From assembly GCF_014646875.1 (NCBI RefSeq), contig NZ_BMOC01000022.1, positions 1 to 32,828 on the forward strand: a stretch of 32,828 bases of DNA, written 5' to 3'. How positions within the stretch are numbered: the first letter of the stretch is position 1; every line of letters starts with the position of its first letter. A program made the position numbers and the translations under genes. Origin of the DNA: Halobellus salinus (lineage in GTDB: Archaea > Halobacteriota > Halobacteria > Halobacteriales > Haloferacaceae). Under the pieces are notes generated by a model. The model made no database searches. It was not told where the DNA came from and worked only from the letters and a program-made list of their open reading frames with translations. Below, piece after piece: positions 16,386-23,561 of this stretch.

Positions 16386-16841
16386 TTAGTAACAGAGTCT
16401 CTGCATTTCTCGTTGTTCTCTTTTAATGCACCAGTCCAGACCCATCGCATCAATCTTATTGTAATACTCGGTGAATTCTCCAGTGAAGACGATGACTTCC
16501 TTCTCACAATCAAAGAACAGCAGGCCGCGCTCTTTCGCCTCGTCCTTTAGATCCGTTGAGATATTCTCTTTTACATAGTGAGGCTCTAGCTCAAACATAG
16601 TAAGTGTTCCATCCTTGGATATCCACGGAGAGTACGGCTTGTCTTCGAGGTCTTTGAGAAATTCCTCTGAACCTTTTAATTCGTTTATAAGATTCTCAAG
16701 ACCATCGGAACTCTGTCTATTAGGTTCCGTCTCAGAGTTCTGTGCTTCCGTGTTCCCCCCGGAGTCCTGTGCTTCTGTTTCGTTTTCAGAATCTTGCGAC
16801 TCTGCTCCTGTTTCAGAGTCTAGAAAGTGTTCAATTCCCAT
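16386..16841 (-). CDS. Hypothetical acidic protein with repetitive N-terminus
   Basis: The protein has 151 residues. The first 50 are a disordered acidic segment of repeated units such as ESQDSENETEAQDS and NTEAQNSETEP, encoded by degenerate short repeats. The remaining 100 form a compact domain (LENLINELKGSEEFLKDLED, then LTMFELEPHYVKENI and LLFFDCEKEVIVFTGEFTEY). No family is recognised. It lies 39 bases before the helicase gene and 29 bases after the 106-residue gene, so it is clearly part of the replication-module operon and may be a helicase partner. That role is inferred only from position. Confidence 0.6.
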   Translation of the reverse strand: MGIEHFLDSETGAESQDSENETEAQDSGGNTEAQNSETEPNRQSSDGLENLINELKGSEEFLKDLEDKPYSPWISKDGTLTMFELEPHYVKENISTDLKDEAKERGLLFFDCEKEVIVFTGEFTEYYNKIDAMGLDWCIKREQREMQRLCY

Positions 16842-16870
16842 CTGAGGATATAAGTTCTAAATTGTTATTT

Positions 16871-17191
16871 TTAATTCTCTTTCAGCTCGATATTCTTACT
16901 TCGTACGACTTCTACTTCTTGATCGGTCAATATATTACAAAGTCTTATTAGATCCGTGGGATGATTTTCTTTTTTGCATTTAACTGCTGCAGCAATAAGC
17001 TTTCCAAAGAATGGAATCCGGTGAGTAGAAAGCTTTCTTTTTATATACAGAGCGGCCTCAAAATGTTTTCTAGCGGCTTGATCCCGTCTGTATACCTCAG
17101 GAATTTCCTTAGCTTCGGGATTATGGAACGTAATCCTAGTCGTCTTCGGTTCTTCTAGCTCGTCACTTTCGCTGTTTGCGTCGGTTGTCAT
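16871..17191 (-). CDS. Hypothetical protein, paralogue of the gene at 17348-17617
   Basis: From the ATG at 17191 the protein has 106 residues. After an acidic start it reads TTRITFHNPEAKEIPEVYRR, then AARKHFEAALYIKRKLS and FFGKLIAAAVKCKKEN. The order (a TxITF-N strand, an acidic turn, a basic K/R-x-H-F/Y-x-A-A helix, then a hydrophobic helix) is the same as in the protein encoded just upstream, so the two are paralogues that have diverged strongly. A longer frame from 17245 would extend into the structured region and is not preferred. The helices are basic enough for nucleic-acid binding. Function is unknown. Confidence 0.6.
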   Translation of the reverse strand: MTTDANSESDELEEPKTTRITFHNPEAKEIPEVYRRDQAARKHFEAALYIKRKLSTHRIPFFGKLIAAAVKCKKENHPTDLIRLCNILTDQEVEVVRSKNIELKEN

Positions 17192-17347
17192 TTCTCTAAA
17201 TTCTCCGTTGGTCGTTTGTCTGCCTGCTTGAATCGCTGGATACAATGCCTCCAGCAGGGCGGAAGCCCGCTTGACAGAATCGAACTGTCAATAATGCGCC
17301 AGCGCGGGCTAAACCATCTTGCTAAGCGTCAGGTCCCAGGTGTGGGG
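17192..17347. other. Structured GC-rich spacer inside the operon
   Basis: This 156-base gap between two paralogous genes is much richer in G+C than its surroundings and packed with inverted repeats: GCTGGA...TCCAGC around 17234-17255, GGGC-GGAA-GCCC at 17257-17268, and the tRNA-like structure at 17264-17330. It may be a non-coding RNA or a replication signal. Confidence 0.5.
17264..17330 (-). ncRNA. tRNA-like element or tRNA remnant
   Basis: On the minus strand a perfect T-arm is seen: stem TGACAG (17290-17285), loop TTCGATT (17284-17278, the T-psi-C consensus) and stem CTGTCA (17277-17272). It is enclosed by a 7-base stem, AGCCCGC (17310-17304) with GCGGGCT (17270-17264). Only 13 bases lie between the 5' stem and the T-arm, so there is no normal D-arm or anticodon arm. 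A longer fold is also possible, with CGCTT near 17328 pairing to AAGCG and a D-loop-like AAGATGGTTTA, but that gives only about 65 nucleotides and no clear anticodon. It may be a decayed tRNA, an old attachment site or a tRNA-mimicking structure. Confidence 0.35.
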
Positions 17348-17617
17348 TTAGCCTGAGAAGCCCTCAAATAACTCCTCGATGGCTCCCTCATTACCCTGAG
17401 TAACTTCTTTATCAACAGCTACGAGGAAATCTCCGACTATCCTCTTTCGATTGACAGAAGTGTCTTTGAGGGATTTAGCAGCTTGATAGTGCTTTCTCAT
17501 CTTCTCTTCCTCAGCATAATCACCTCTCGAATCTGGGTGATCTACGTTCGAGAATGTTATGTGAGTCTGCTTTTGTTGGCTCTGTCTGTCGTCTGTGTAG
17601 TCTTCAAGTCCAGTCAT
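17348..17617 (-). CDS. Small hypothetical protein, paralogue of the gene at 16871-17191
   Basis: The protein has 89 residues: a polar start (MTGLEDYTDDRQSQQKQ), then THITFSNVDHPDSRGDYAEE, a basic helix (KMRKHYQAAKSLKDTS) and a final helix (RIVGDFLVAVDKEV) with an acidic end. Its start codon overlaps the stop of the ribbon-helix-helix gene (ATGA), so the two are coupled. It shares the order of elements with the 106-residue protein downstream. No family is recognised. A partner or anti-regulator role with the preceding DNA-binding protein is a reasonable guess because of the coupling, but it is only inference. Confidence 0.65.
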   Translation of the reverse strand: MTGLEDYTDDRQSQQKQTHITFSNVDHPDSRGDYAEEEKMRKHYQAAKSLKDTSVNRKRIVGDFLVAVDKEVTQGNEGAIEELFEGFSG

Positions 17618-17745
17618 TCTGCTTCCTCCTCGATTCTTTGGTCGATATAGTTCTCGATGACTTCATTGATTGTCTTGTTTCGGGATACGGTTTCTTTGAA
17701 TTCTATCCACTTATTGTCTGGAATGTCTAATTTGTAGGTAGTCAT
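17614..17745 (-). CDS. Ribbon-helix-helix DNA-binding microprotein
   Basis: This 43-residue frame reads MTTYKLDIPDNKWIEFKETV, then SRNKTINEVIENYIDQRIEE. A short N-terminal strand (YKLDIP) followed by two helices with a turn at SRNKT is the pattern of MetJ/Arc/CopG repressors, which bind operators as dimers through the paired strands. It is the first gene of the operon that runs to 14571, and its stop overlaps the next start. Repression of its own operon from the 17746-17832 intergenic region is likely. The gene is short enough to be missed by routine calling. Confidence 0.72.
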   Translation of the reverse strand: MTTYKLDIPDNKWIEFKETVSRNKTINEVIENYIDQRIEEEAE

Positions 17746-17832
17746 ACCCGATCACACCTGTTGATTGGTCACTTGCGGTGATAAATGTTTCTTCTATGAT
17801 AAAATAGGGGTCCCAACAATCGCCCCAATCCA

Positions 17833-18075
17833 ATGGGCAAATATACGGTATACATATCGGGCGTATTTCGGCCTCACACGGATTATACGAGAGTGATAAC
17901 CTTTCCCCAATCATCCAACCACGATGGCCATACGCGGCGTGTGATGGAGTTCAATCACCGGCGGGGTGATCTTCAGTTGGAAGGGTACATAACTGGTACA
18001 AATAATATCACTACTTTCCATAGATTTAGCAGATATCAAGAATATGAGACGGTAAGCTACGACCTGTACGTATAA
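17833..18075 (+). CDS. Possible small hypothetical protein
   Basis: The frame encodes 80 residues with alternating hydrophobic and polar positions (KYTVYISGVFRPHTDYTRVI, later GDLQLEGYITGTNNITTFHR), suggesting a small beta-rich protein. It has an ATG, ends 52 bases before the MCM-like gene, and an A+T-rich GATAAAATAG stretch lies about 30 bases upstream. The minus-strand frame that overlaps it (17911-18279) would run into the MCM-like gene and is rejected. No family is recognised. Confidence 0.5.
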   Translation: MGKYTVYISGVFRPHTDYTRVITFPQSSNHDGHTRRVMEFNHRRGDLQLEGYITGTNNITTFHRFSRYQEYETVSYDLYV

Positions 18076-18096
18076 TAAGAGGAGCTCGCGACTGAA

Positions 18097-18104
18097 TTTT
18101 ATAT
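18097..18104 (+). promoter_or_regulatory. Probable TATA box of the MCM-like gene
   Basis: TTTTATAT is centred about 27 bases upstream of the ATG at 18128, as expected for a leaderless haloarchaeal transcript. Confidence 0.55.
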
Positions 18105-18127
18105 GAGCATAGATACTTGCTCTAATT

Positions 18128-19390
18128 ATGCCCAGCGAAGAAAAGTCCGAAGTTGATCTGTCTGATCTGAAGAGCCTATTTGAGCTAGTTGGAGAGGCAG
18201 GAGAACGTAGATACGGCACAAAAACCGCTAGACACGTATACGAGGAACTCGCGCTCTCGATTGCCTCAATGAAGCTCAAGCAGGCTTACGGAGTTGAGGT
18301 AAATAAAGTCAAGATGCCTCGACATATGCTGATTTTTGGGCCCACGGAGACATTCAAATCACAGATTGTCTCCGATTTCATAGACCACTTTCTACCTAAA
18401 ACTATATCTGGGGATCAGATAGACTCGTCTACCCCGAGGGCACTGATGGGGAGTGCCGACAGAGATAGTGGGGATGTCTATCCACCGTCTTTCACTACTA
18501 ACGACCTCGTTCAGATTGAGTGGGACACTCTAACGACGATGGAGGACTCCAGCCAAATTCAGGGCATCTTCTACAAAGCGCTTGAGGACAACGTCATTAG
18601 AAATGATATGGTCTCTGTCGCTAAGTCGGATATTGAGGACCGGGATTATCTCTCTGACAACAACCAGATGAGGTTAGAGTTTCCTGTAAAGTCGGTTATT
18701 ATCGGAGTTGTTCATCAAGAGAGTTCGTTCTGGAAGGAATACGACAAGGCATTCTACAACCGGTGGTGGCCGGTGTTCAACGATCCTCCGAGCGGCTATA
18801 TTGCTGATGCGAGGGAACATCAAGATCAGTTAGGTCAGGATGAGAAAGAGATCAAACGGAGATTCCGGCAGCTCTTCGACGAGGTAGCCCTAACTGGCGA
18901 ATTCAAGTCGGTCAATTCAGATGTATATCGGAATGAATTTGTGAATCTGTACGATCAAGAATCTCCGAGAATTTTCAACAAGACGAACGTTACGCTGTCG
19001 TGCAAAGCTTTACTCGAAGGTCACATTGAGGACGGGAATATCGAACCGACTCAAGACGATATAGATTGGCTGAAAACGCGAATCAAAGAGAAGTATAATC
19101 CCCACTACAATGAGATGCTATCCTATGCGGAGACGAGTCAAGAAAACCTCAAAAGAAGAAATGATAAGATTGAATTGCAGGCTCGGATGCTCAAGTATAT
19201 AATAACCAATGGTGGAGCGACGAAGCAAAACCTCGCAAATAGGTTTGATCGACCAGCGGGTACTATTGAACAATATTTGACTGAAACTGGAGGAATTCTT
19301 AGCGAGATGATTACACACGAGAAGGAGGTGACGAGCTATGGTAAGAAACCAGTATATCGAGTCGAACAGAATAGAGAGGACTCAGATTAA
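18128..19390 (+). CDS. Divergent MCM-like AAA+ ATPase, candidate replication initiator or helicase of the element
   Basis: The protein has 420 residues, much shorter than a haloarchaeal MCM (about 700). It lacks the N-terminal oligonucleotide-binding part. The ATPase core follows MCM in order: GPTETFKSQIV (71-81) in place of MCM GDPGTAKSQLL; STPRALMGSADRD in place of the S-A-x-L-T-x-S segment; LVQIEWDTLTTMED (128-141) where MCM has CIDEFDKM; FYKALEDNVI where MCM has HEAMEQQTI; SVIIGVVHQES as sensor 1; and FYNRWWPVF where MCM has LSRFDLIF. Walker A has Phe instead of the second Gly, and Walker B lacks the usual Asp-Glu pair, so ATP hydrolysis may be weak or altered. The C-terminus is a winged helix (KYIITNGGATKQNLANRFDR). 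It faces the helicase operon and is followed by a candidate origin. Confidence 0.68.
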   Translation: MPSEEKSEVDLSDLKSLFELVGEAGERRYGTKTARHVYEELALSIASMKLKQAYGVEVNKVKMPRHMLIFGPTETFKSQIVSDFIDHFLPKTISGDQIDSSTPRALMGSADRDSGDVYPPSFTTNDLVQIEWDTLTTMEDSSQIQGIFYKALEDNVIRNDMVSVAKSDIEDRDYLSDNNQMRLEFPVKSVIIGVVHQESSFWKEYDKAFYNRWWPVFNDPPSGYIADAREHQDQLGQDEKEIKRRFRQLFDEVALTGEFKSVNSDVYRNEFVNLYDQESPRIFNKTNVTLSCKALLEGHIEDGNIEPTQDDIDWLKTRIKEKYNPHYNEMLSYAETSQENLKRRNDKIELQARMLKYIITNGGATKQNLANRFDRPAGTIEQYLTETGGILSEMITHEKEVTSYGKKPVYRVEQNREDSD

Positions 19391-19946
19391 ACTACAATTA
19401 CAACGGCTGGATAGGCGTGTGAAGAGATGTTGTCAGAGAATTTGTATAAACTCCTCATACCCCCACACGCCCTGTGTGGGCAATAGAGTATATTTCACAC
19501 AATTATAAGTAAAATAAACTTAGTTAACGTTTATCTTCCTCTAACCCCACGGTGGCACACGGGATGGTGGGGGGTGTGAGGAGGACGTGACAAGCATCTT
19601 TTACATTTTCATTCCCCATTCAAGCTATGGACCTCGAACAGCGTGCCAGACTGAAACTAATTGGATGGTATACCCCCCCACCGGACGTGTGGGTACGCGT
19701 TTCTGTCCCCGAGATCAGCTATGTTTCAGCGTATTATAGAAGATATTAAACGGTTATCTCAGCACTTTCCAATATCTCTGTTAGGAGTCTAAACTTAGGA
19801 GAGTGGTCAAAATAACAGGCAAATGGAGTAGAAATCAACGTCTGTCTATGTGATTCAACTAGAGCTCAAGAATATCTTTACAGCTTGATACCTAGAAATG
19901 CGTACTGTTCGTAATGCCCTACGAGTCGAAAACCCAGCAACCGTGT
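19391..19946. other. Intergenic region of 556 bases, candidate replication origin
   Basis: No gene is visible. A strongly A+T-rich tract (about 19485-19540) is flanked by G+C-rich repeats: a perfect inverted repeat CCCACAC-GCCCT-GTGTGGG at 19462-19480, a CCCCACGGTGGCACACGGG stretch near 19545 followed by GGTGGGGGGTGTGAGG, and CCCCCCCACCGG with GTGTGGG near 19672-19692. An A+T-rich unwinding region between repeats beside a replication ATPase gene is the usual layout of an origin. The assignment is inference. Confidence 0.45.
19462..19480. repeat. Inverted repeat in the candidate origin
   Basis: CCCACAC and GTGTGGG pair perfectly around GCCCT. Related CCCACAC or GTGTGGG strings occur several times in the same gap and near 14441, 14575 and 17339. 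Confidence 0.55.
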
Positions 19947-20378
19947 CTATACTTTCTTCCAGTTGTCCTCTCTATGGGCTTGAATGACCTCCGCGATATC
20001 AAAGTTCTCTCGTACAGTCTCCATCTCCACGGTAACTGTATCTCCCGGTTCCGTATCTGGCACTATCACAACATAACCCCCTCCAATCTTACCGAGCCCG
20101 TCTCCTTGATCTCCTACCCCTTCAGTTTCGACCCTTCTGATATCGCCCTCATCCACGGGAGGGCTTGGCTCCGAGTCAGCTGGTTGCTCACGTCCTGATG
20201 AGTCCCGTGGGGATTCAGTCTTGTCTGAAGGGGTTGCTACCAGCGCTACTTTGTATACCTCTTCAAGCGAGAGATCTCCGTTCTGAACTTCTTGTCCGGG
20301 GGCCTCAAGCACGTATGAGTCTTCTTGCTGCTCAACAGTAGCGTGATACAACCAGGGGAGTTCTTCGGAGATTTGCAT
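19947..20378 (-). CDS. TRAM-domain protein
   Basis: From the ATG at 20378 the protein has 143 residues. The first 60 (MQISEELPWLYHATVEQQED and on) are mixed. A Ser/Pro/Glu linker follows. The last 65 residues form a TRAM domain: DEGDIRRVETEGVGDQGDGL, GKIGGGYVVIVPDTEPGDTV and TVEMETVRENFDIAEV, which is the small beta-barrel RNA-binding fold of single-domain haloarchaeal TRAM proteins. It lacks the usual second strand ending, as the Phe-Ala of FAxA is FDIA here. It may bind RNA as a chaperone-like protein. It is transcribed towards the MCM-like gene across the candidate origin. Confidence 0.75.
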   Translation of the reverse strand: MQISEELPWLYHATVEQQEDSYVLEAPGQEVQNGDLSLEEVYKVALVATPSDKTESPRDSSGREQPADSEPSPPVDEGDIRRVETEGVGDQGDGLGKIGGGYVVIVPDTEPGDTVTVEMETVRENFDIAEVIQAHREDNWKKV

Positions 20379-20595
20379 CTGATACAATCGTAGAACAGCA
20401 AGAGTGGTTTGGGTTTGTTGAAAACCCGGCTCTGCAGTTTATACACACTCCTCAGGGTGAAGATCCGTGAACGATAGCATCGGCTGTCGACGTCATATAT
20501 GTCTCGGTCATAGTAGAACGTACAGAGTTCAGTTACTTATGAAAATCCTGCTTCTACGCGCGCCATTGACCAGGGTCCGCAACTCGCCGCTGGGG

Positions 20596-20886
20596 TCAAG
20601 ACACTTCCCTCCACTGAGACAATTCCCCAGTATACCGCGAGACTTTAATATTATCTGTGTCCTCACGGAGGATGTCATCAACGCCCTTCCCATACTCGTC
20701 TTGTAGTTCTTCGTCAATGTCTTCACATATATCCTCCAGAAAGCCCGCGATAATAGCACTATCAACAGCCGAGAGTTTCATTTCATCATCCATTTCCACC
20801 CGTAATACCTCGTTATCATCGACAGCCACCTCGACAAACTCATCAAATCTCTCTGACTCTGGGGGGTGTTCGGAAGATTCGCCCAT
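20596..20886 (-). CDS. Small acidic hypothetical protein
   Basis: From the ATG at 20886 the protein has 96 residues. MGESSEHPPESERFDEFVEV is followed by a strand pair (VAVDDNEVLRVEMDDEMKLS), a helix (DSAIIAGFLEDICEDIDEEL) and a tail ending YTGELSQWREVS. It is highly acidic and cytoplasmic. No family is recognised. The longer frame to 20901 only adds MCATN. A plus-strand frame rich in Ser overlaps it and is its shadow. Confidence 0.6.
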   Translation of the reverse strand: MGESSEHPPESERFDEFVEVAVDDNEVLRVEMDDEMKLSAVDSAIIAGFLEDICEDIDEELQDEYGKGVDDILREDTDNIKVSRYTGELSQWREVS

Positions 20887-21123
20887 ATTCGTTGCACACA
20901 ATTTGACTGAAAGTTAAATATCTACTGGTCTTGCATATTACTCAGGAAATTCCGTGGTCGGAATCATCCATCTTTTCTATCGCCTACATCATACTCTCAG
21001 TTCAACGTGCAGAGCCGGATTGAAATTCAGAGGCTCGCCGCTCGGATTCACTCGTGAGTATGTATAGCGTCCCTTTGAGCATTGACTGAGTTTTTGACGA
21101 TCCTACGCCTATACGAATACAAG

Positions 21124-21321
21124 ATGACTCAGCAAACACTCTATCCCGTGTTCATAGGGTTACTTGATCTTGGATTCGCTGGACTACTATTCCTGGTCGT
21201 TCCAGTGCTGGGAGTATTGATGGGAGCTATCGGCGCTCTTGTCGTGGGAACGTGGCTTGTTCAGCATCTGAACCTCTCGCCTGTAGAATCTGAATCTGCG
21301 ATAGTAGGTAATGTGCGGTGA
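21124..21321 (+). CDS. Small two-helix membrane protein
   Basis: From the ATG at 21124 the protein has 65 residues: MTQQTLYPVFIGLLDLGFAG, LLFLVVPVLGVLMGAIGALV and a tail ending VESESAIVGNVR, giving two hydrophobic segments. The MTQQ start and the 40 bases before it resemble the start of the larger membrane protein at 10591; the segment between the upstream TTG and the ATG has the same length (14 codons) in both genes. The rest of the proteins are not alike. Function is unknown. Confidence 0.6.
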   Translation: MTQQTLYPVFIGLLDLGFAGLLFLVVPVLGVLMGAIGALVVGTWLVQHLNLSPVESESAIVGNVR

Positions 21322-21451
21322 GAGAGTATCTAAGGGTCCGACTCTAAGATCATACGACTGAAGTTGTATTGACCGGCTACCCTGAACAGTTGAGCTGTTA
21401 TAGAGCGTAGAGAGCCGCTGTATTTAATCGAGATCCGGTAGTGTCTCTTAA

Positions 21452-21625
21452 TCAGTCGTCGGATCCGGCACCTTCTGCTGTTTCAGCCGGATCTGCTTTC
21501 TGTTGGTTAGCGACATCAATATATTGACTGGCTGTTCGGAGCTTGAATCGCACTTCGCTGTCATCTACTTCTTCGATAGCATCATTTAGTTGTTGCTTCA
21601 CTATGCTAAGAGGGTCCTCAGACAT
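21452..21625 (-). CDS. Small hypothetical protein of a haloarchaeal type
   Basis: From the ATG at 21625 the protein has 57 residues: MSEDPLSIVKQQLNDAIEEV, DDSEVRFKLRTASQYIDVAN and an acidic end (AEGAGSDD). It is a helical hairpin with an amphipathic second helix, a layout seen in many short haloarchaeal chromosomal and plasmid proteins. The longer frame from 21751 adds 42 residues of different composition and is less likely, although it cannot be excluded. No function is known to me. Confidence 0.55.
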   Translation of the reverse strand: MSEDPLSIVKQQLNDAIEEVDDSEVRFKLRTASQYIDVANQQKADPAETAEGAGSDD

Positions 21626-21975
21626 ATTCGATCCAATTTTTTCTATTGGTAAATAGTATTCGGTGGATGTGTGGCAGTCTTTCACGGCTACATACTGACG
21701 GTCTATATCAGGTGGACAGTTCAAGAGAGCTAATTGACTCTCTGAAGCCAACTGACGATCTAATCCGATAGCTATAGTGTAGGTATTTCGTGTGGCTTGG
21801 CCGTAAATTCTCGGTGATTCGTCTATGAAATAATAGATGGGAATGGTCGTATTAGGGGCTCTATCACCAATCTAGTGATCTGCAAAAAGGAAAATATGGA
21901 GGGCTTTGACCTAGTACTACGTTGTGAACGTGGAACCACTACCCTGGATCGGCTCGAAACGTGGTTCTACATCAT

Positions 21976-22275
21976 CTATAACCCCTCAGAGTACTTTTTC
22001 ATAGCTTCGAGCGCTGCGTGCTCGGCGTCTTCGACATACTCCAACTCCATTCCCACAGCGATCTCTTCGACTCCATCATCTGGATCGACTAGGATCACAC
22101 GATGAGCATTGCAGAATCCAGGCTGATCAGAGTACGTTTTGTACGGCATACAGCGCACTTCAGCACCTGATTCTTTGTGCTCAAACTCAGCGATTAGTTT
22201 GAAATTGCCACTGAATTTGTACTGAGAGACAGTCCATCCGTCTGGAATCTCGATGTCCGGCTCTTCCTCTCTCAT
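21976..22275 (-). CDS. Hypothetical protein, last gene of a four-gene operon
   Basis: From the ATG at 22275 the protein has 99 residues: MREEEPDIEIPDGWTVSQYK, then NFKLIAEFEHKESGAEVRC and AHRVILVDPDDGVEEIAVGM, ending with a helix (YVEDAEHAALEAMKKYSEGL). The start overlaps the stop of the preceding gene, so the two are translationally coupled and this start is preferred to 22290. The alternation of short strands suggests a small alpha/beta fold. No family is recognised. The context is viral or plasmid-like. Confidence 0.65.
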   Translation of the reverse strand: MREEEPDIEIPDGWTVSQYKFSGNFKLIAEFEHKESGAEVRCMPYKTYSDQPGFCNAHRVILVDPDDGVEEIAVGMELEYVEDAEHAALEAMKKYSEGL

Positions 22276-22823
22276 ACGTCCTTTCCCCACTTTTCGACTG
22301 CGTCAGCGAGTGATCCCTCGAACTGCCAGTCAGCAACCTCGAAAGCATCCTCAGTTGGTCCATCCCAACGAGGGAAACCACAGTGCTCGCTGATCTTGAT
22401 TTGCCAGTCACTCGGCTCATCAAACGGGCTTCTGTTCGGGAGTTCGACAATGTAGAGATACTCTTCATCTCCGTGGATCCCACACGATGGATCCTCAACG
22501 CCGTGACCCAGCAAGTATGATGGAGTCCGCTCAAGATCCTCCCAACTTTCGGGGGAGAGCACTCCTTCAACCGAGTCTGGTAGGTCACTGTAGAGTCCGT
22601 CTTGACAACGGAACGTCCTCTCTATGTACCGGAGTTTGTCGATTAAGATGAACTGAGCCGCTGCGTAACCTGAGTCACGATGAGTCCCAGTAGCGTGGAG
22701 TAGTTCTTGGAGATGCTCCAAGAGCGGGATGATCCCTTCAGGATACCCATCCGAGTGACGGTAGACCTGAGCCACACGGTCTGTCTTCTCGTCGGTGAAT
22801 CGAAGTTGACAACGTGTGCTCAT
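22272..22823 (-). CDS. Phage-type hypothetical protein
   Basis: The protein has 183 residues. It opens MSTRCQLRFTDEKTDRVAQV, then YRHSDGYPEGIIPLLEHLQE. The string Y-R-H-x-D-G-Y-P-E after a short strand is characteristic of a family of uncharacterised proteins found mostly in bacteriophages and haloarchaeal viruses. The middle holds RYIERTFRCQDGLYSDLPDS and the end is FEVADWQFEGSLADAVEKWG. No enzyme motif is visible. It overlaps both neighbours by a few bases. Its presence supports a viral contribution to the element. Confidence 0.68.
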   Translation of the reverse strand: MSTRCQLRFTDEKTDRVAQVYRHSDGYPEGIIPLLEHLQELLHATGTHRDSGYAAAQFILIDKLRYIERTFRCQDGLYSDLPDSVEGVLSPESWEDLERTPSYLLGHGVEDPSCGIHGDEEYLYIVELPNRSPFDEPSDWQIKISEHCGFPRWDGPTEDAFEVADWQFEGSLADAVEKWGKDV

Positions 22824-23047
22824 AGGCTGGAGTACTTGATAGGATCGAGGTCGGTGTTCCGTGAGATCGACTGGACTCGTTCGAGCTGGTACTCTCCAGT
22901 GGCTCGATCACTGCTCCCCCACGAACAGGCCGGACAGCCGTTACCCCGGAGAACGTCTTCTTTCTTGTCTCCATCCAACTCGTGGGTCAGGTAGTAGAAT
23001 TCCCATCTGCTGCCACACTGACCGCAGGTAACGTCATTCATCTCCAC
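22820..23047 (-). CDS. Small zinc-ribbon protein
   Basis: The protein has 75 residues from GTG at 23047 (73 from ATG at 23041). CGQCGSRWEFYYLTHEL and GCPACSWGSSDRATGEYQLE give two CxxC knuckles about 25 residues apart, a zinc ribbon. The remainder (RVQSISRNTDLDPIKYSSL) is polar. It overlaps the gene before it by 8 to 14 bases and the gene after it by 4, so the operon order is fixed. It probably binds nucleic acid or a protein partner. Function is unknown. Confidence 0.68.
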   Translation of the reverse strand: MEMNDVTCGQCGSRWEFYYLTHELDGDKKEDVLRGNGCPACSWGSSDRATGEYQLERVQSISRNTDLDPIKYSSL

Positions 23048-23543
23048 TACCTCCAGTCGGGGCGTGAGTTGGCCAGACGACAGAAATTCCCATACTCGCC
23101 ATCGGCCCTTCTTGTTCCTCGACTTCTTGCCACTGCTCTACGGTTTCGAGTAACTGCTCTGCCTTCTCCGGGTTACCTTGCTCTATAGAAACCCAGTGCC
23201 CTCGGGCTGATTCGATGAGAGAATCAAGATCTCGGTTGAACACCGCAGCCCCTCTCTCACAGTAGGCAGCAGAGCCGTCTTGCCTGAAGTCCTTGACGTG
23301 CTTTGCTGCGTGGGCCGGACTTGCGTAGCCAATACTGTCGTCGACGATAGCAGCGATGAGTTCCTTATCGCTCATCTCCTCCGCCGAGTGGGTGTTCGTC
23401 TCCTTCGCGCAGTCTCGACAGAGACGCTCATATTCGTCCGGTACTCGATACTGTTCACAGTACTCGACTCCGACAGCCGACCAGGAACCACAGCGGTCAC
23501 AAGATCGGCTGGAGAGACTCTCGTCTGCTGAGTTTTCTGTCAT
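23034..23543 (-). CDS. Zinc-binding hypothetical protein, first gene of the four-gene operon
   Basis: The protein has 169 residues. An N-terminal four-cysteine site (SCDRCGSWSAVG, YCEQYRVPDEY and LCRDCAKE) forms a zinc finger over residues 15-47. A helical part follows (MSDKELIAAIVDDSIGYASP, AAKHVKDFRQDG) and then a helix-rich region (PEKAEQLLETVEQWQEVEEQ). No family is recognised. GGGAG lies about 8 bases upstream of the ATG and could act as a ribosome-binding site, and an inverted repeat sits at 23562-23594, where an operator would be expected. Confidence 0.65.
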   Translation of the reverse strand: MTENSADESLSSRSCDRCGSWSAVGVEYCEQYRVPDEYERLCRDCAKETNTHSAEEMSDKELIAAIVDDSIGYASPAHAAKHVKDFRQDGSAAYCERGAAVFNRDLDSLIESARGHWVSIEQGNPEKAEQLLETVEQWQEVEEQEGPMASMGISVVWPTHAPTGGSGDE

Positions 23544-23561
23544 AGCGAAATCTCCCTTCAG

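Noticed and set aside
17264-17330. A functional tRNA gene
   Set aside because: T-arm and one stem are present, but no normal D-arm, anticodon stem or anticodon could be built, so only a tRNA-like element is claimed.
17911-18279. Minus-strand frame of 122 codons with a hydrophobic segment
   Set aside because: It covers the MCM-like gene start and its TATA box, and its hydrophobic part is the complement of a coding stretch. The plus-strand reading explains the region better.
21340-21430. TTATAGAGCG near 21398 as another repeat end
   Set aside because: The match is short and lacks the AGGGTG start and the inner blocks.
22187-22588. Minus-strand frame of 133 codons
   Set aside because: It lies fully inside two coupled genes on the same strand in another frame and is rich in Arg and Ser, the usual pattern of a shadow.
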